A DNA stretch of 64,000 bases, from positions 434,001 to 498,000 of the forward strand of contig CALMXZ010000010.1 of the NCBI GenBank assembly GCA_937873495.1, given 5' to 3'. The notes below the pieces were generated by a model. It was not told where the DNA came from. It did no database searches and worked only from the letters and a program-made list of their open reading frames with translations. Positions 41,034 through 49,972 of the stretch are shown here, piece after piece. Origin of the DNA: an uncultured Trueperaceae bacterium. Its GTDB lineage: Bacteria > Deinococcota > Deinococci > Deinococcales > Trueperaceae. The translations under genes were made by a program, and so were the position numbers. Each line of letters begins with the position of its first letter. Position 1 is the stretch's first letter.

Positions 41034-42190
41034 GCAAGGTCCTCGCGATCGGCTTCAACAACCTCAGGCGGTTCCTTAGGGACCGCTCGAACTACTTCTT
41101 CGCCCTGCTCCTGCCCATCGGGTTGATCTTCATAACGGGCGTGACGTTCGGCGCGCAGACGCGAGCGCGTATCGCCGTCTTCGGCGACGGACGGCTCGTC
41201 GAGCGGTTCGTCGCGGCGCTGGGCGAACGCGAGGGTCTGGAGGTCATGCGCGTGGCCGAGGAGCCGGCGCTCAGGGGTGGGGTCGAGCGGGGCGGCTACG
41301 TGGTCGGCGTCGCCTTCCCGCCCGGGCTGGACGAGCTCGTGGCCGCGGGTGCCACCGCGGAGGTCGCCTACTACGGGCGCTCCGGCGGGGCGGGGCAGAA
41401 CTACCGCCTCGACGTCCAGGCGGCGCTCGAGTCCGCCACCACCGATGCGCTCGCCGCCGGTTACCTCGCCAGGCGGACGGGCGAGCCGTTCGCCGATGCG
41501 CTCGCCGCGGTCCGCGAGGCCGCCACCGAGGTGCCGGAGCTGACCTTGAAGACGCTCATCGTCGACGCCGCCGGCGCGCGCAGGAACTACCTGGGTTTCG
41601 GGCTCGTCTCCGCGGCCGAGCTGGTCCTGTTCGTGTTCCTCACGGGCCTGACGAGCGCCACCAACCTGGTCGAGAGCCGCAAGCTCGGGGTCGCCAGGCG
41701 CATGCTCGCCTCCCCGACCAGCTCCCTTGCCATCGTCGTGGGGGAGGGGCTCGGGCGCTTCCTGGTCGCCCTGTTCCAGGGGTTGTACGTGGTGGTCGCC
41801 TCGAACCTGGTGTTCGGCGTCCAGTGGGGCGCACCGCTCCCCGTCCTCGTGCTCCTGTGCGCGTTCTCGGCGGTGGCGGCGGGCGCTGGCATGCTGATCG
41901 GCTCCGTCTTCTCGTCCGCGCAGCAGGCCGGCGGCGTGTCGGTCATGCTCGGCCTCGTCCTGGCCGCGCTCGGCGGCTGCATGGTCCCGCTCGAGCTGTT
42001 CGGGAGGACCATGCGCGAGGTCGCCAGGATAGTGCCGCACTCTTGGGCGCTGGAGGCGTTCAACGTCCTCGTGCGCCAGGAGGGCGGGCTCGCGGCCGTG
42101 CTGCCGTACGTCGGCGTCCTGGCCGGCTTCGCCGTGGCGCTCTTCTGGCTCGCGGGCTGGAGGCTGCGGGTCGCGCTGACCAACGCCTAG
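41030..42190 (+). CDS. ABC-2 type permease, second subunit
   Basis: 386-residue paralogue of the preceding permease with the same topology: FLRDRSNYFFALLLPIGLIFITG at the start, an outside domain, then VESRKLGVARRMLASPTSSLAIVVGEGLGRF and four more helices. GTG start within GTGA overlap. Two non-identical subunits suggest a heterodimeric exporter. No accessory or regulatory gene is adjacent. Confidence 0.9.
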   Translation: MSKVLAIGFNNLRRFLRDRSNYFFALLLPIGLIFITGVTFGAQTRARIAVFGDGRLVERFVAALGEREGLEVMRVAEEPALRGGVERGGYVVGVAFPPGLDELVAAGATAEVAYYGRSGGAGQNYRLDVQAALESATTDALAAGYLARRTGEPFADALAAVREAATEVPELTLKTLIVDAAGARRNYLGFGLVSAAELVLFVFLTGLTSATNLVESRKLGVARRMLASPTSSLAIVVGEGLGRFLVALFQGLYVVVASNLVFGVQWGAPLPVLVLLCAFSAVAAGAGMLIGSVFSSAQQAGGVSVMLGLVLAALGGCMVPLELFGRTMREVARIVPHSWALEAFNVLVRQEGGLAAVLPYVGVLAGFAVALFWLAGWRLRVALTNA

Positions 42191-42279
42191 GCCGGCGGTC
42201 TGCAGGATGCGGCCGCCAACGCCCGTTATGTGACGGCGCCGCGTGGGCCGGGTCACCGGCACGGCGCGTATGCTTGCGC

Positions 42280-43752
42280 ATGGCAGCACAAGGTCTTCCC
42301 GAGCTGGTCGACTTCGTCGAGGAGTACGCCGCGAGCAACTTCAGCCCAAGCGGCATCGTCGCCGTGGCGCGCGGTGGCGAGATCGTGCAGACGGGCACGT
42401 GGGGCGCCGGCGGCTACGACGTCACGACCCCCTTCCGCATCGCGTCTTGCACCAAGAGCTTCACGGCGCTCGCGCTCCTGATGCTGCGGCGGGAAGGACG
42501 CCTGAGCCTCGACGACGAGGTTGGCCTCCACCTGAGCGAGCTCAAGGTCGTGGCGCCGGCGAGCTGGCCCGCCCTGCGCGTCCGCCACCTTCTCGCCATG
42601 TCCGGCGGCCTGGCGACGGACAACCCGTGGGGCGACCGACAGGAGTCGCGGTCGCGCGGGGAGCTCGGCGCGTGGCTGGCGGACGGCCTCCGGCTCGTCT
42701 TCCCGCCCGGTAGCTCGTACGAGTACTCCAACCTTGGCTACGCGCTCCTGGGCGAGGTGATCACGCGTCTGAGCGGGCAGGACTACAAGGAGTTCGTGCG
42801 GCGGCGCATCATCGACCCCCTCGGCCTGAACGACACGCGCTTCTCCGCCGGCGAGCTGCCCGCGGTGGCCGCCGGCTACCACCGCGAGCCGCCGCTGCCT
42901 GGGCAGCCGGGCGGCTGGATGCCACAGCCGCCCTCGGGGCCCGGCGTGTTCTCGCCCATCGGGGGCCTGTACTCGAGTGTGCGCGACCTCGCGGCGTGGG
43001 CGCAGCTCCACCTGAGCCTCGCGGTGCCCGAGGGCGTCGCTTTCACGGCTGCCGACCTCGTCGAAGGACAACAGCCCCTCACGTACATCGGGACGGCCCC
43101 GGCTCAGCCCCCGCTGCGCGGGCTCGTGACCACGGCCTACGGCTACGGGCTCAAGGTGGAGACCTACTCCGAGCACGGCACCCTCCTGTCACATGCGGGC
43201 GGCTACCCGGGCTTCACGGCTTACATGTGCTGGCACCCGGAGTCCAGCTACGTCGTGATCGCCTCCTCGAACGGCACGCACTCGAGCGCCCCAGCGTTGG
43301 CGCGGCGCGTGATGCTGCCGCTCATGGCGCGGGCGGGCAGCGCGCCGGCGCAGGGCGAAGGCCTCGCCACGCAGGTCGGAACGCAGGAGCCGTGGCCGGA
43401 GACCCTGACCGCGGTGAAGGCCCTCACCGCGCTGGTCGAGGAGGCTAGGACGACGGACGCCGGTGCTCTGGCGGCGCGCTACGCCGACGTGTTCGCGGAG
43501 AACGCCGAACTGGACTTCCCGCTGACGCAGCGGATCGAGTACCTGAAACAGGCGTTCGTGAACCTGGGGGCGCCCCGGCCGGCACCTCAGCAGCCGAAGC
43601 TCGCGCACGAGAGACCCTCGCAAGCGCGCTGGACCGTCGCGGCCGAGTTCGGCGCGCTGGAGCTGTACGTGGAGCTGGCGCCCGTGGCGCCGTTCGGCAT
43701 CCAGACGTTCGAGGCGACCGTCCTGAACTCGGGCAGGGCCGAACTCTTCTGA
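42280..43752 (+). CDS. Serine beta-lactamase-like hydrolase
   Basis: 490-residue class C beta-lactamase/DD-peptidase-like protein without signal peptide, so probably a cytoplasmic esterase or peptidase. Active-site motifs are Ser-x-x-Lys in ASCTKSFTAL (nucleophile near residue 62), YSN in YEYSNLGYALLG and a HAGG in LLSHAGGYPGF replacing KTG. The last 130 residues form a separate beta-rich domain (YADVFAENAELDFPL onward) typical of longer serine hydrolases. TATGCT (42269-42274) lies 5 nt before the ATG, indicating a leaderless mRNA. Substrate not inferable. Confidence 0.87.
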   Translation: MAAQGLPELVDFVEEYAASNFSPSGIVAVARGGEIVQTGTWGAGGYDVTTPFRIASCTKSFTALALLMLRREGRLSLDDEVGLHLSELKVVAPASWPALRVRHLLAMSGGLATDNPWGDRQESRSRGELGAWLADGLRLVFPPGSSYEYSNLGYALLGEVITRLSGQDYKEFVRRRIIDPLGLNDTRFSAGELPAVAAGYHREPPLPGQPGGWMPQPPSGPGVFSPIGGLYSSVRDLAAWAQLHLSLAVPEGVAFTAADLVEGQQPLTYIGTAPAQPPLRGLVTTAYGYGLKVETYSEHGTLLSHAGGYPGFTAYMCWHPESSYVVIASSNGTHSSAPALARRVMLPLMARAGSAPAQGEGLATQVGTQEPWPETLTAVKALTALVEEARTTDAGALAARYADVFAENAELDFPLTQRIEYLKQAFVNLGAPRPAPQQPKLAHERPSQARWTVAAEFGALELYVELAPVAPFGIQTFEATVLNSGRAELF

Positions 43753-43764
43753 GCCGCCGCGCGC

Positions 43765-44673
43765 CTAGTCGCCCCGCGGCGCGGCGCGCACGATGGCGAG
43801 GACGCTGAGCACGATCACCGTCATGCCGGCCAGCGCGGGTAGGGTGAGGCGCTCACCCGCGAACCACGCTCCGAGCAGCACGGCCACGACGGGGTTCACG
43901 TACGCGTACGACGTCATGAGCGCGGGCCTGACGCGCTGGTTCAGCAGGTAGACGTACGCGCTGAAGCCGATCAGCGAGCCGAACACGACGAGGTACGCGA
44001 GCGCGAGGGCCGGGCCGACGGAGGGCCACGCGTCGAGGCTCTCGCCGCGCACGAGGCCGAGGGGCACGAAGAGCGCACCGGCCGCCAGCATCTGCGCCGC
44101 CGACCCCATGCCACCCGCCGCCTGGGGAAGCTTGCGGCTGAGCGCCGACCCCAACGCCCAGGAGAACGGCGAGAGGAGGAGCAGGAGCGCCGCCACCGGG
44201 TTGCTGCGCAGGCCGCTGTCGAGGTTGAGGAGCAGCACGCCGACGATGCCGAGGGCCATCGCGACGTAGTCGCGCCTGTTGGTCCGTTCGCCCCCGAGCG
44301 CCAGCAGCAGCGTCAGCCAGAGGGGCATCGTGGCGATCATCACGGCTGCCAGTCCGGAAGGGGCTCCGAAGGCCTGGGCCAAGCCAACGCTGCCCATGCC
44401 GCCGACGAGCAGGAGGACGCCGACGGCCGCCGAGCCGAGCCACTGCCGTCCGGACGGGTTCGCGGCGCCGCGCATGCGCGAGTAGGCGTACATGATGGTG
44501 CCGGCTATGCCGAAGCGCACCGCCAGCATGAGGTACGGCGGCAGCTCCTCCACCGCGATCTTGATGGCGAGGTAGGTGGAGCCCCAGACGAGGTAGAGGA
44601 TCACGAGCGCCACGGCCACCTCGAGCGACACCGACGCGGCGGCGCCCCTGCGCGGGTGTCCTGTGGGCGGCAC
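43765..44673 (-). CDS. EamA-family transporter, YedA-like
   Basis: 302-residue drug/metabolite transporter with ten predicted helices in two EamA repeats: VILYLVWGSTYLAIKIAVEELPPYLMLAVRF and LAYLVVFGSLIGFSAYVYLLNQ, ending LAGMTVIVLSVLAIVR. GTG start at 44673 with TAGAAT 5 nt upstream on the minus strand (44679-44684), leaderless. It is followed in the minus orientation by no partner; exported substrate unknown. Confidence 0.9.
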   Translation of the reverse strand: MPPTGHPRRGAAASVSLEVAVALVILYLVWGSTYLAIKIAVEELPPYLMLAVRFGIAGTIMYAYSRMRGAANPSGRQWLGSAAVGVLLLVGGMGSVGLAQAFGAPSGLAAVMIATMPLWLTLLLALGGERTNRRDYVAMALGIVGVLLLNLDSGLRSNPVAALLLLLSPFSWALGSALSRKLPQAAGGMGSAAQMLAAGALFVPLGLVRGESLDAWPSVGPALALAYLVVFGSLIGFSAYVYLLNQRVRPALMTSYAYVNPVVAVLLGAWFAGERLTLPALAGMTVIVLSVLAIVRAAPRGD

Positions 44674-44699
44674 GGCTCATTCTATTTCTACGTGCGCGG

Positions 44700-45176
44700 C
44701 TACTTGTAGAACCCCTCGCGCAGGTTGATACCGTGCTCGACCCACGCTTTGAGCGCCGCCAGCATGCCGGTCCATCCCTCGCAGTTGCCGAAGGCGCTCT
44801 TGGCCCCGGCCGGGGTCGGCTGCCAGGTCGACTCCGTGATGGTGACGAGCGTGCGCGTGTTGCCGTCGAGCGGTTCGAACTCGAACGTCGCCCTCGTCAT
44901 GCCGGAGGGGTCGAGCGTGTTGTTGCCGCTCCACTCGATGACGATGCGGCGCGGCGGGTCCGCCTCCACGACCGTGACGGGGAACGCGCCCGGGAAGTCG
45001 TGGAAGTCCCACGTCACAGCCTGGCCGGGCTCGAGGCGGCCGCGGGCGCCGCCGGTCGTGAAGTACTCGGAGAGCCGGGCCGGATCGGCGACCGCCTCGT
45101 AGACCTCCTCGCAAGGACGAGAGACGCGCGCCGAGACCGTGAAGGACAGGCCTGTCAACCGCTCTGGATCTGTCAT
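44700..45176 (-). CDS. SRPBCC/AHSA1-domain protein
   Basis: 158-residue START-like (Aha1-C, SRPBCC) protein: FTVSARVSRPCEEVYEAVADPARLSEYFTT, VTWDFHDFPGAFPVTVVEADPPRRIVIEW and a C-terminal helix NCEGWTGMLAALKAWVEHG. Such hydrophobic-cavity proteins often pair with an ArsR-type regulator, as here with the divergent gene. TATAAT (minus strand, 45183-45188) preceded by TG lies 6 nt before the ATG, so it has a strong extended -10 promoter and leaderless mRNA. Confidence 0.9.
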   Translation of the reverse strand: MTDPERLTGLSFTVSARVSRPCEEVYEAVADPARLSEYFTTGGARGRLEPGQAVTWDFHDFPGAFPVTVVEADPPRRIVIEWSGNNTLDPSGMTRATFEFEPLDGNTRTLVTITESTWQPTPAGAKSAFGNCEGWTGMLAALKAWVEHGINLREGFYK

Positions 45177-45192
45177 GTTACAATTATATCAC
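45177..45192. promoter_or_regulatory. Overlapping divergent -10 elements
   Basis: A 16-bp gap carries TATAAT on the minus strand (45183-45188) and TACAAT on the plus strand (45179-45184), overlapping each other. Only one polymerase can bind at a time, so the SRPBCC gene and arsR probably compete, and the regulator could repress both at once. Confidence 0.6.
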
Positions 45193-45606
45193 ATGTTGCC
45201 TGCCGGTAAGAGCGAACCGCTCGACGACCCCGACGATGACACCGACGAGCACACGGACGACGACGTTGACGACGACGTTCGCGATCACGCCGCCGACCAC
45301 TCTTACGACCAGGCGGACGACGACCTCGTGTTCAAGGCGTTGGCATCCGCCACCAGGCGGCGGATGCTCGACGCCCTGCGCCGCGCGCCTCTGACGACGG
45401 GCACCCTCTGCGACCAGCTGCCGAACCTCGATAGGACCACCGTCCTCCAGCACCTCCGCGTCCTCGAGCGCGCCGAACTCGTCATCGGCCGCAAGGTGGG
45501 GCGCGAGCGCGTCCTGACACTGGCGCCGCTGCCCATCAAGCGGATCCACGACCGCTGGATAGGCGAGTACGCACGTGCGGCCGTCGAGCTGCTCGGGCGG
45601 TTGTAG
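45193..45606 (+). CDS. ArsR-family regulator with Asp/His-rich N-terminus
   Basis: 137-residue winged-helix regulator. The core (about 43-137) is ArsR-like: VFKALASATRRRMLDALRRAPLTTGTLCDQL, recognition helix LDRTTVLQHLRVLERAELV and the wing RKVGRERVLTLAP. It is preceded by a 34-residue tract with about 18 Asp and several His (between PLDDPDDDTDEH and QADDD), unusual for the family; it may bind metal or only be a linker. An ATG start at 45193 follows TACAAT by 8 nt. No other start codon fits except a GTG inside the first helix (VFKALAS). It diverges from the SRPBCC gene, a pairing often seen. Confidence 0.88.
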   Translation: MLPAGKSEPLDDPDDDTDEHTDDDVDDDVRDHAADHSYDQADDDLVFKALASATRRRMLDALRRAPLTTGTLCDQLPNLDRTTVLQHLRVLERAELVIGRKVGRERVLTLAPLPIKRIHDRWIGEYARAAVELLGRL

Positions 45607-45616
45607 GCTTTGACGC

Positions 45617-46126
45617 ATGACAGACGCCGTGCCAGGACCAGACCCCGCGGCCGCCGTGGCAGCCGCGTACGACCACCTCAGCGACGCGAGCCACGACGGC
45701 TTCACGCCCTTCGATCGGGCCCTGGACGGTCTGAGCGGCGAGGTGGCCGCCACGCGGCCAGCTGGGAGTCCATACAGTCCGGCCGAGGTGCTCTCGCACA
45801 TGCTGTTCTGGCAGCAGCGGCATCTGGCCATCCTGGACGGCGCCCCGCCTACGCCCGTCGCGACCGCCGCCGTGGGCTGGCCGAGCGCGACGGCTGCCGA
45901 CTGGGACGCCATGGTCGAGAGCTACATGGCCGGCCTCGCCCGCTACCGGGCCGTAGTCGCGGAGCCGGGGGCGGTCACGCGTCCGGTGCGCGAGGGGAGC
46001 GCCGTCTCCGCCGCCACCAGCACCATGTCGATGTTCATCCACGACGCGCACCACCTCGGTCAGATCATCCTGCTGCGGCGCATGTTGGGCGCCTGGCCGC
46101 CGCCCGGCGGCGGCGACACCTGGTGA
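45617..46126 (+). CDS. DinB-family protein
   Basis: 169-residue four-helix protein. Histidines in VLSHMLFWQQRHL (about 60-72) and HDAHHLGQIILLRRM near the C-terminus are the expected metal ligands. TAGGCT (45604-45609), starting at the arsR stop codon, lies 7 nt before the ATG, so the gene seems to have its own leaderless promoter. Biochemical role unknown. Confidence 0.85.
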   Translation: MTDAVPGPDPAAAVAAAYDHLSDASHDGFTPFDRALDGLSGEVAATRPAGSPYSPAEVLSHMLFWQQRHLAILDGAPPTPVATAAVGWPSATAADWDAMVESYMAGLARYRAVVAEPGAVTRPVREGSAVSAATSTMSMFIHDAHHLGQIILLRRMLGAWPPPGGGDTW

Positions 46127-46142
46127 GCGCGTCGGCGTCCGG

Positions 46143-47513
46143 CTAGGAGCCCTCCCGCGCCCCGGCCACCGGGCCGGCCAGGCGACCGTCCGGCCCGGCG
46201 GCGCTGGTCAGCCGGTCGAGCGCGAGGTACGCCGTCACGCCCAGGGCCAGCACGCCCGCGCACACGCACCAGACCACGGCGATCGACGTCGCTTGAGCAA
46301 GCGGGGCGAGCAGCAGGCTGCCGAGGAAGCTGCCGGCGAACCCGGCCAGCGAGAGCACCGAGAGCATGACCGACCGGCGCGCCGCCGGCACCGCGGCGTT
46401 GAACAGCGCCAGGTGGGGCGACGACCAGGCCGAGCGCGTCACGTAGGTCAGCCAGAAGAGCGCGGTGGCGCCGATCAGGCCCGTCTGCCATGCGAGGACG
46501 ACGAACGCCACGGCCTGCAGGCCCTGGAAGACACCGGCCGCCAAGGCGTTGCGCCCCTTCAGGAGCCTGGTCAGCCGTGTGGCCGCGACGTTGCCGAACA
46601 CGCCCATCGCGAAGCTGCCGCCGAGCACGAACCCGAGCACCCGCGCGTCGGCGGCGGCCGTGGTGCCGAGGAGGTGGGCGACCAGGTCGGCAGCGCCCCG
46701 CGACGCCTCGCCGAGCCGCGCCTCGCTGATCCGTGTAGCGAAGAACGGCTGCCAGAGCGTCTCGGAGGTCATGAGCGCGACGCCGACCAGGCACTCGCCT
46801 AAGAGCAGCAACTGCAGCGGCCGGCTGCCGCGCGTGAGGGCGGCCGCGTCCAGCATTACAGTGCGTACCTCGGCCAGCGCGGAGCGCAGTCCGGACCGCC
46901 CACCGACCCGTCCGCGGTCCGGCGGCGGCTCGCGGACCAGTAGCGCGGCGAGGGCGATGACCGCGGCCTGCGCCACCGCCGAGACGATCACCGTTGCCGA
47001 CAGCGGGGTGAGCACCGCGGCGCCGTCGCTCGGCAGCCACGCGAAGAGGCCGGGCAGCATGGCGCCCGTCACGGTCCCGGCGGCGAGGCCGACGAGGTTG
47101 TACGAGCCGGCCGCCGCGAGCGCACTCTGGAGCGGAGCGTTCGGCTCGCGCGCCTGCAACGCGTCGACGAACCATGCTTCCAGCGCCCCGGAACTGAGGG
47201 CGCGCGCAGTGCCCCAGAGGAGCGCGTAGGCGACGAAGCCTGACAGGTCGAACGCCAGGAGGAACAAGACCTTGGCGGCGAGCGCGAGCGCACCGGCGAG
47301 CAGGTACGTGCGCTTGCGTCCGAACGTGTCCGCCAGAGCACCGGAAGGCAGTTCCAGGAGCACGACCGTGAGGGCGTAGACGGCGCCGTACACGCCGATC
47401 TGTCCGAGCGACAGACCCCGTGACTGCGCGAACAGGACGGAGACGGCCATGGGCACGACGTTGGCGAACCAGTTGAGGGAACTCACCAGGTAGTAGGTGG
47501 CACGAACGCTCAT
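46143..47513 (-). CDS. MFS transporter
   Basis: 456-residue major-facilitator protein with twelve predicted helices. The loop between helices 2 and 3, GALADTFGRKRTYLLAGA, matches the MFS signature, and WLTYVTRSAWSSPHLALFNAAVP and ARRSVMLSVLSLAGFAGSFLGSL form the second half. It diverges from a helix-turn-helix regulator gene only 30 bp away, so a regulator-effluxer pair is likely; the transported compound is unknown. Confidence 0.88.
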   Translation of the reverse strand: MSVRATYYLVSSLNWFANVVPMAVSVLFAQSRGLSLGQIGVYGAVYALTVVLLELPSGALADTFGRKRTYLLAGALALAAKVLFLLAFDLSGFVAYALLWGTARALSSGALEAWFVDALQAREPNAPLQSALAAAGSYNLVGLAAGTVTGAMLPGLFAWLPSDGAAVLTPLSATVIVSAVAQAAVIALAALLVREPPPDRGRVGGRSGLRSALAEVRTVMLDAAALTRGSRPLQLLLLGECLVGVALMTSETLWQPFFATRISEARLGEASRGAADLVAHLLGTTAAADARVLGFVLGGSFAMGVFGNVAATRLTRLLKGRNALAAGVFQGLQAVAFVVLAWQTGLIGATALFWLTYVTRSAWSSPHLALFNAAVPAARRSVMLSVLSLAGFAGSFLGSLLLAPLAQATSIAVVWCVCAGVLALGVTAYLALDRLTSAAGPDGRLAGPVAGAREGS

Positions 47514-47543
47514 GGGCAGAGCGTGGCGGTTACCCTACTTGTG

Positions 47544-48335
47544 ATGACAGAGGCTGGTTCAGGTAGGGAAGATGAAGCCCAGGTAGAAGGTAAGGCCCGG
47601 GTATCCGACTCGCGAGCGCCCTCCGCAGCGGCGCGGGGCCCGTCAGGTAGGAACGAGCCCGTCCCCGGCTCCGCCCGCGACCGCGGCGCCGCCGACCGCG
47701 CTTACCACAGGGTGACGAACGCGGAGCAGGCGCGCCTCCTCACGGAACCCGCCTACGACGAGGCCTTCCGTCCGTTCCTCGCACGTGAGTGCTCGGTCGG
47801 CGAGGCAGCGGCAGAGACGGGCCTGACACTGGACGCCATGCTCTACCGCGTGCGCGTGCTGCTGAAGGCAGGGCTGCTCGTGGTGGCGCGCCTGAAGCGG
47901 CGAGCCGGTCGGCCGATCAAGCTCTACCGTTCGGCGCACGACGCCTACTTCATCCCGTACGAACTGACGCCGTTCGCGAGCTTGGAGGAGCGGCTCCGGC
48001 GGCAGTTCATGCCCGAACTGGAGGAGCGGCTCGCCATCCAGGCGCGGCGGCTGCGCGAGCGGGGCTTCTACGGTCAGCGCCTCTACCGGAACGACTTCGG
48101 GGAGACGTTCTCGGAGTCCGCGCCGGACGCCGTGAGGCCGCTCGACTTCCTGGACGCGGAGCGCGAACCGGCCATCGATTACTGGACAGACGTCACGCTA
48201 GCGGAGCCCTGGGCGCGCGAAGTGCAGCGCACCCTCTACGACCTGTGGCGCCGCTCGCAGGGGTCGGAGGCCGAAGCGGGAGATGGGAGGAGGCGCTACC
48301 GGTTGGCCGTCGCGTTCGTGCCGCTCGACGACTGA
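47544..48335 (+). CDS. HTH-domain transcriptional regulator
   Basis: 263 residues. After a 50-residue disordered Ser/Arg/Glu-rich N-terminus, a winged HTH begins: LLTEPAYDEAFRPFLARECSVGEAAAETGLTLDAMLYRVRVLLKAGLLVVARLKRRAGRPIKLYRSAHDAYF (residues about 65-135, given as a region) in ArsR-like layout. The C-terminal 130 residues are helical (RQFMPELEERLAIQARRLRERGFYG) with no recognised domain. TACCCT (47531-47536) lies 7 nt before ATG 47544; a GTG at 47523 is an alternative. Located divergently next to the MFS gene, it probably controls it. Its 3' end overlaps the convergent DinB gene by 40 bp. Confidence 0.75.
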   Translation: MTEAGSGREDEAQVEGKARVSDSRAPSAAARGPSGRNEPVPGSARDRGAADRAYHRVTNAEQARLLTEPAYDEAFRPFLARECSVGEAAAETGLTLDAMLYRVRVLLKAGLLVVARLKRRAGRPIKLYRSAHDAYFIPYELTPFASLEERLRRQFMPELEERLAIQARRLRERGFYGQRLYRNDFGETFSESAPDAVRPLDFLDAEREPAIDYWTDVTLAEPWAREVQRTLYDLWRRSQGSEAEAGDGRRRYRLAVAFVPLDD

Positions 48336-48883
48336 GCCAGCCACTTCCTAACCGTGCCCCGGATGGCGTACAGGTGGCCGGCCTCGTGCTCGGTGAGGTG
48401 CCACACGATCCACTCCGGCGTCACGGCGTAATCCACGCCCGCCGGTTCGCGCATGCGTCGCCACGCGGCCAGATCTAGCGCGCTGACGACTTCGAGGAAA
48501 CGCGCGCGCGACGTATGCAGCCGGGCGACGTGCTCGCTCAGGGCTATGCCGGGCACGTGTTGGAGGGCACCGGTCGCGTCGCGGACGGGGTACGGGAACA
48601 GCTCCAGCACGTCGGGCGGGAACTCCTGCATCAGCAGGTCCGCGTAGAGCCAGTCCAACTCGATGCCTGCCACGTGATAGAGGAGCGAGCCGACGGAGTT
48701 GTCGTCGCCGGTCACACCGCGCCAGTCGATGCACTCCTGGCTTAAGCCCCCGGCGTCGATGCGCTCGACGGTGTCAAGGAGCGCCTGCCTGATGCGCTGC
48801 AACCCCCCGAGCCACAGCCCGACCTCGGGCGTGGCGCTGGGGTATGGCTCGATGACGAGCTGCGTCCGTGCTCCGGCTGCCAT
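48296..48883 (-). CDS. DinB/DUF664-family protein
   Basis: 195-residue four-helix protein of the DinB-like (DUF664) type: SVGSLLYHVAGIELDWLYADLL holds the first His, and the C-terminal helix WIVWHLTEHEAGHLYAIRGTVRKWL holds the two others. GGAGGAGG directly precedes the ATG at 48883. A longer frame to 48988 has no support. The gene ends inside the 3' end of the convergent regulator gene. Confidence 0.86.
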   Translation of the reverse strand: MAAGARTQLVIEPYPSATPEVGLWLGGLQRIRQALLDTVERIDAGGLSQECIDWRGVTGDDNSVGSLLYHVAGIELDWLYADLLMQEFPPDVLELFPYPVRDATGALQHVPGIALSEHVARLHTSRARFLEVVSALDLAAWRRMREPAGVDYAVTPEWIVWHLTEHEAGHLYAIRGTVRKWLAQSSSGTNATANR

Positions 48884-48986
48884 GGGTCCTCCTCCGCGTA
48901 ATATAGCGGTCGCGGCGCGGTCGTCACTCTGGGTGCCGCACACGCCGTTCGCGCTACGGGCGCGGAACGCTCGGGAGAAGGCTTCC

Positions 48987-49907
48987 ATGAACCGCTACAA
49001 CTGGCTGGGGCTGGCGCTCGCTTTGGCGTCCTCCGCCGCGTTCGGCACGTCAGGGTCGTTGGCCAAGGGGCTGCTCGTGGCGGGGTGGTCGCCGGCCGGC
49101 GCCGTCACGTGGCGCGTCGGGATCGGCGCGCTGGCCCTGCTGCTTCCCGCGGCCCTGGCCATGCGTGGTCGCTGGGGGACGCTGCGCCGCGGTTGGCCGA
49201 CCGTCCTGCTCTTCGGGCTGGTCGCTGTCGCCGGCTGTCAGCTCGCCTACTTCCTGGCCGTCGAGCGCCTCTCCGTCGCCATCGCGCTCCTAGTCGAGTA
49301 CCTGGGCGTGATCCTCGTCGTGATCTGGCTCTGGTTGCGCCGCGGCCAACGCCCGAGGCCACTCACGCTGGCGGGCGCGGTACTGGCGATCGTCGGGCTG
49401 GTGCTGGTGTTGGACGTGTTCGGCGCCATCCGGGTCGACCTGCTCGGCGTCTTCTGGGGCCTGGTGGCGGCCTTCGGGCTCGCCACGTTCTTCGTCGTCT
49501 CGGCGGACGACCGCAGCGGCCTGCCGCCCATCGCCATGGCCGCCGGCGGCCTGCTCGTCGGCGCCGTCGTGCTGCTGCTGGCCGGGTGGAGCGGCATCGT
49601 CCCGTTCCAGTGGAACACGTCGGATGTCGCGCTGGCCGGGTACCGGGTGGCGTGGTGGGTCGATATCGCGGCGCTCGGCCTCTTCGCGGCGGCCTTCGCG
49701 TACGTCGCGGGCATCTTCGCCGCGCGGCGCCTTGGCTCCAAGCTCGCCTCGTTCGTCGGGCTCTCGGAGGTGCTCTTCGCCGTCCTCTGGGCCTGGCTGC
49801 TCCTCGGCGAGCTGCCCGTCGCCATCCAGCTGCTCGGCGGGGCGTCGATCCTGATCGGGGTGGTGCTGGTGAAGCTGGACGAGGGCCCCGTCAAGGCGGC
49901 CGGATGA
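48987..49907 (+). CDS. EamA/RhaT-family transporter
   Basis: 306-residue DMT-superfamily transporter, ten predicted helices: LALALASSAAFGTSGSLAKGLLVAGWSP, RVGIGALALLLPAALAM, and YLGVILVVIWLWL, then a second repeat with YVAGIFAARRLGSKLASFVGLSEVLFAVLWAWLLLGE. GGGAGAAGG is 6 nt before the ATG. It is divergent from the DinB gene, and an adjacent TATATT on the minus strand (near 48899) serves the other. The cargo is unknown. Confidence 0.9.
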   Translation: MNRYNWLGLALALASSAAFGTSGSLAKGLLVAGWSPAGAVTWRVGIGALALLLPAALAMRGRWGTLRRGWPTVLLFGLVAVAGCQLAYFLAVERLSVAIALLVEYLGVILVVIWLWLRRGQRPRPLTLAGAVLAIVGLVLVLDVFGAIRVDLLGVFWGLVAAFGLATFFVVSADDRSGLPPIAMAAGGLLVGAVVLLLAGWSGIVPFQWNTSDVALAGYRVAWWVDIAALGLFAAAFAYVAGIFAARRLGSKLASFVGLSEVLFAVLWAWLLLGELPVAIQLLGGASILIGVVLVKLDEGPVKAAG

Positions 49908-49972
49908 TAGATTCTTCACAGGGAGACACCGCTCCCCTCCGAGCATCCTCACTAGTGAAAGGCAGGTTCCAG

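Noticed and set aside
40103-42289. 728-codon antisense frame over the ABC-2 exporter
   Set aside because: Same shadow effect, with runs of His, Glu, Arg and Ala and no conserved motif.
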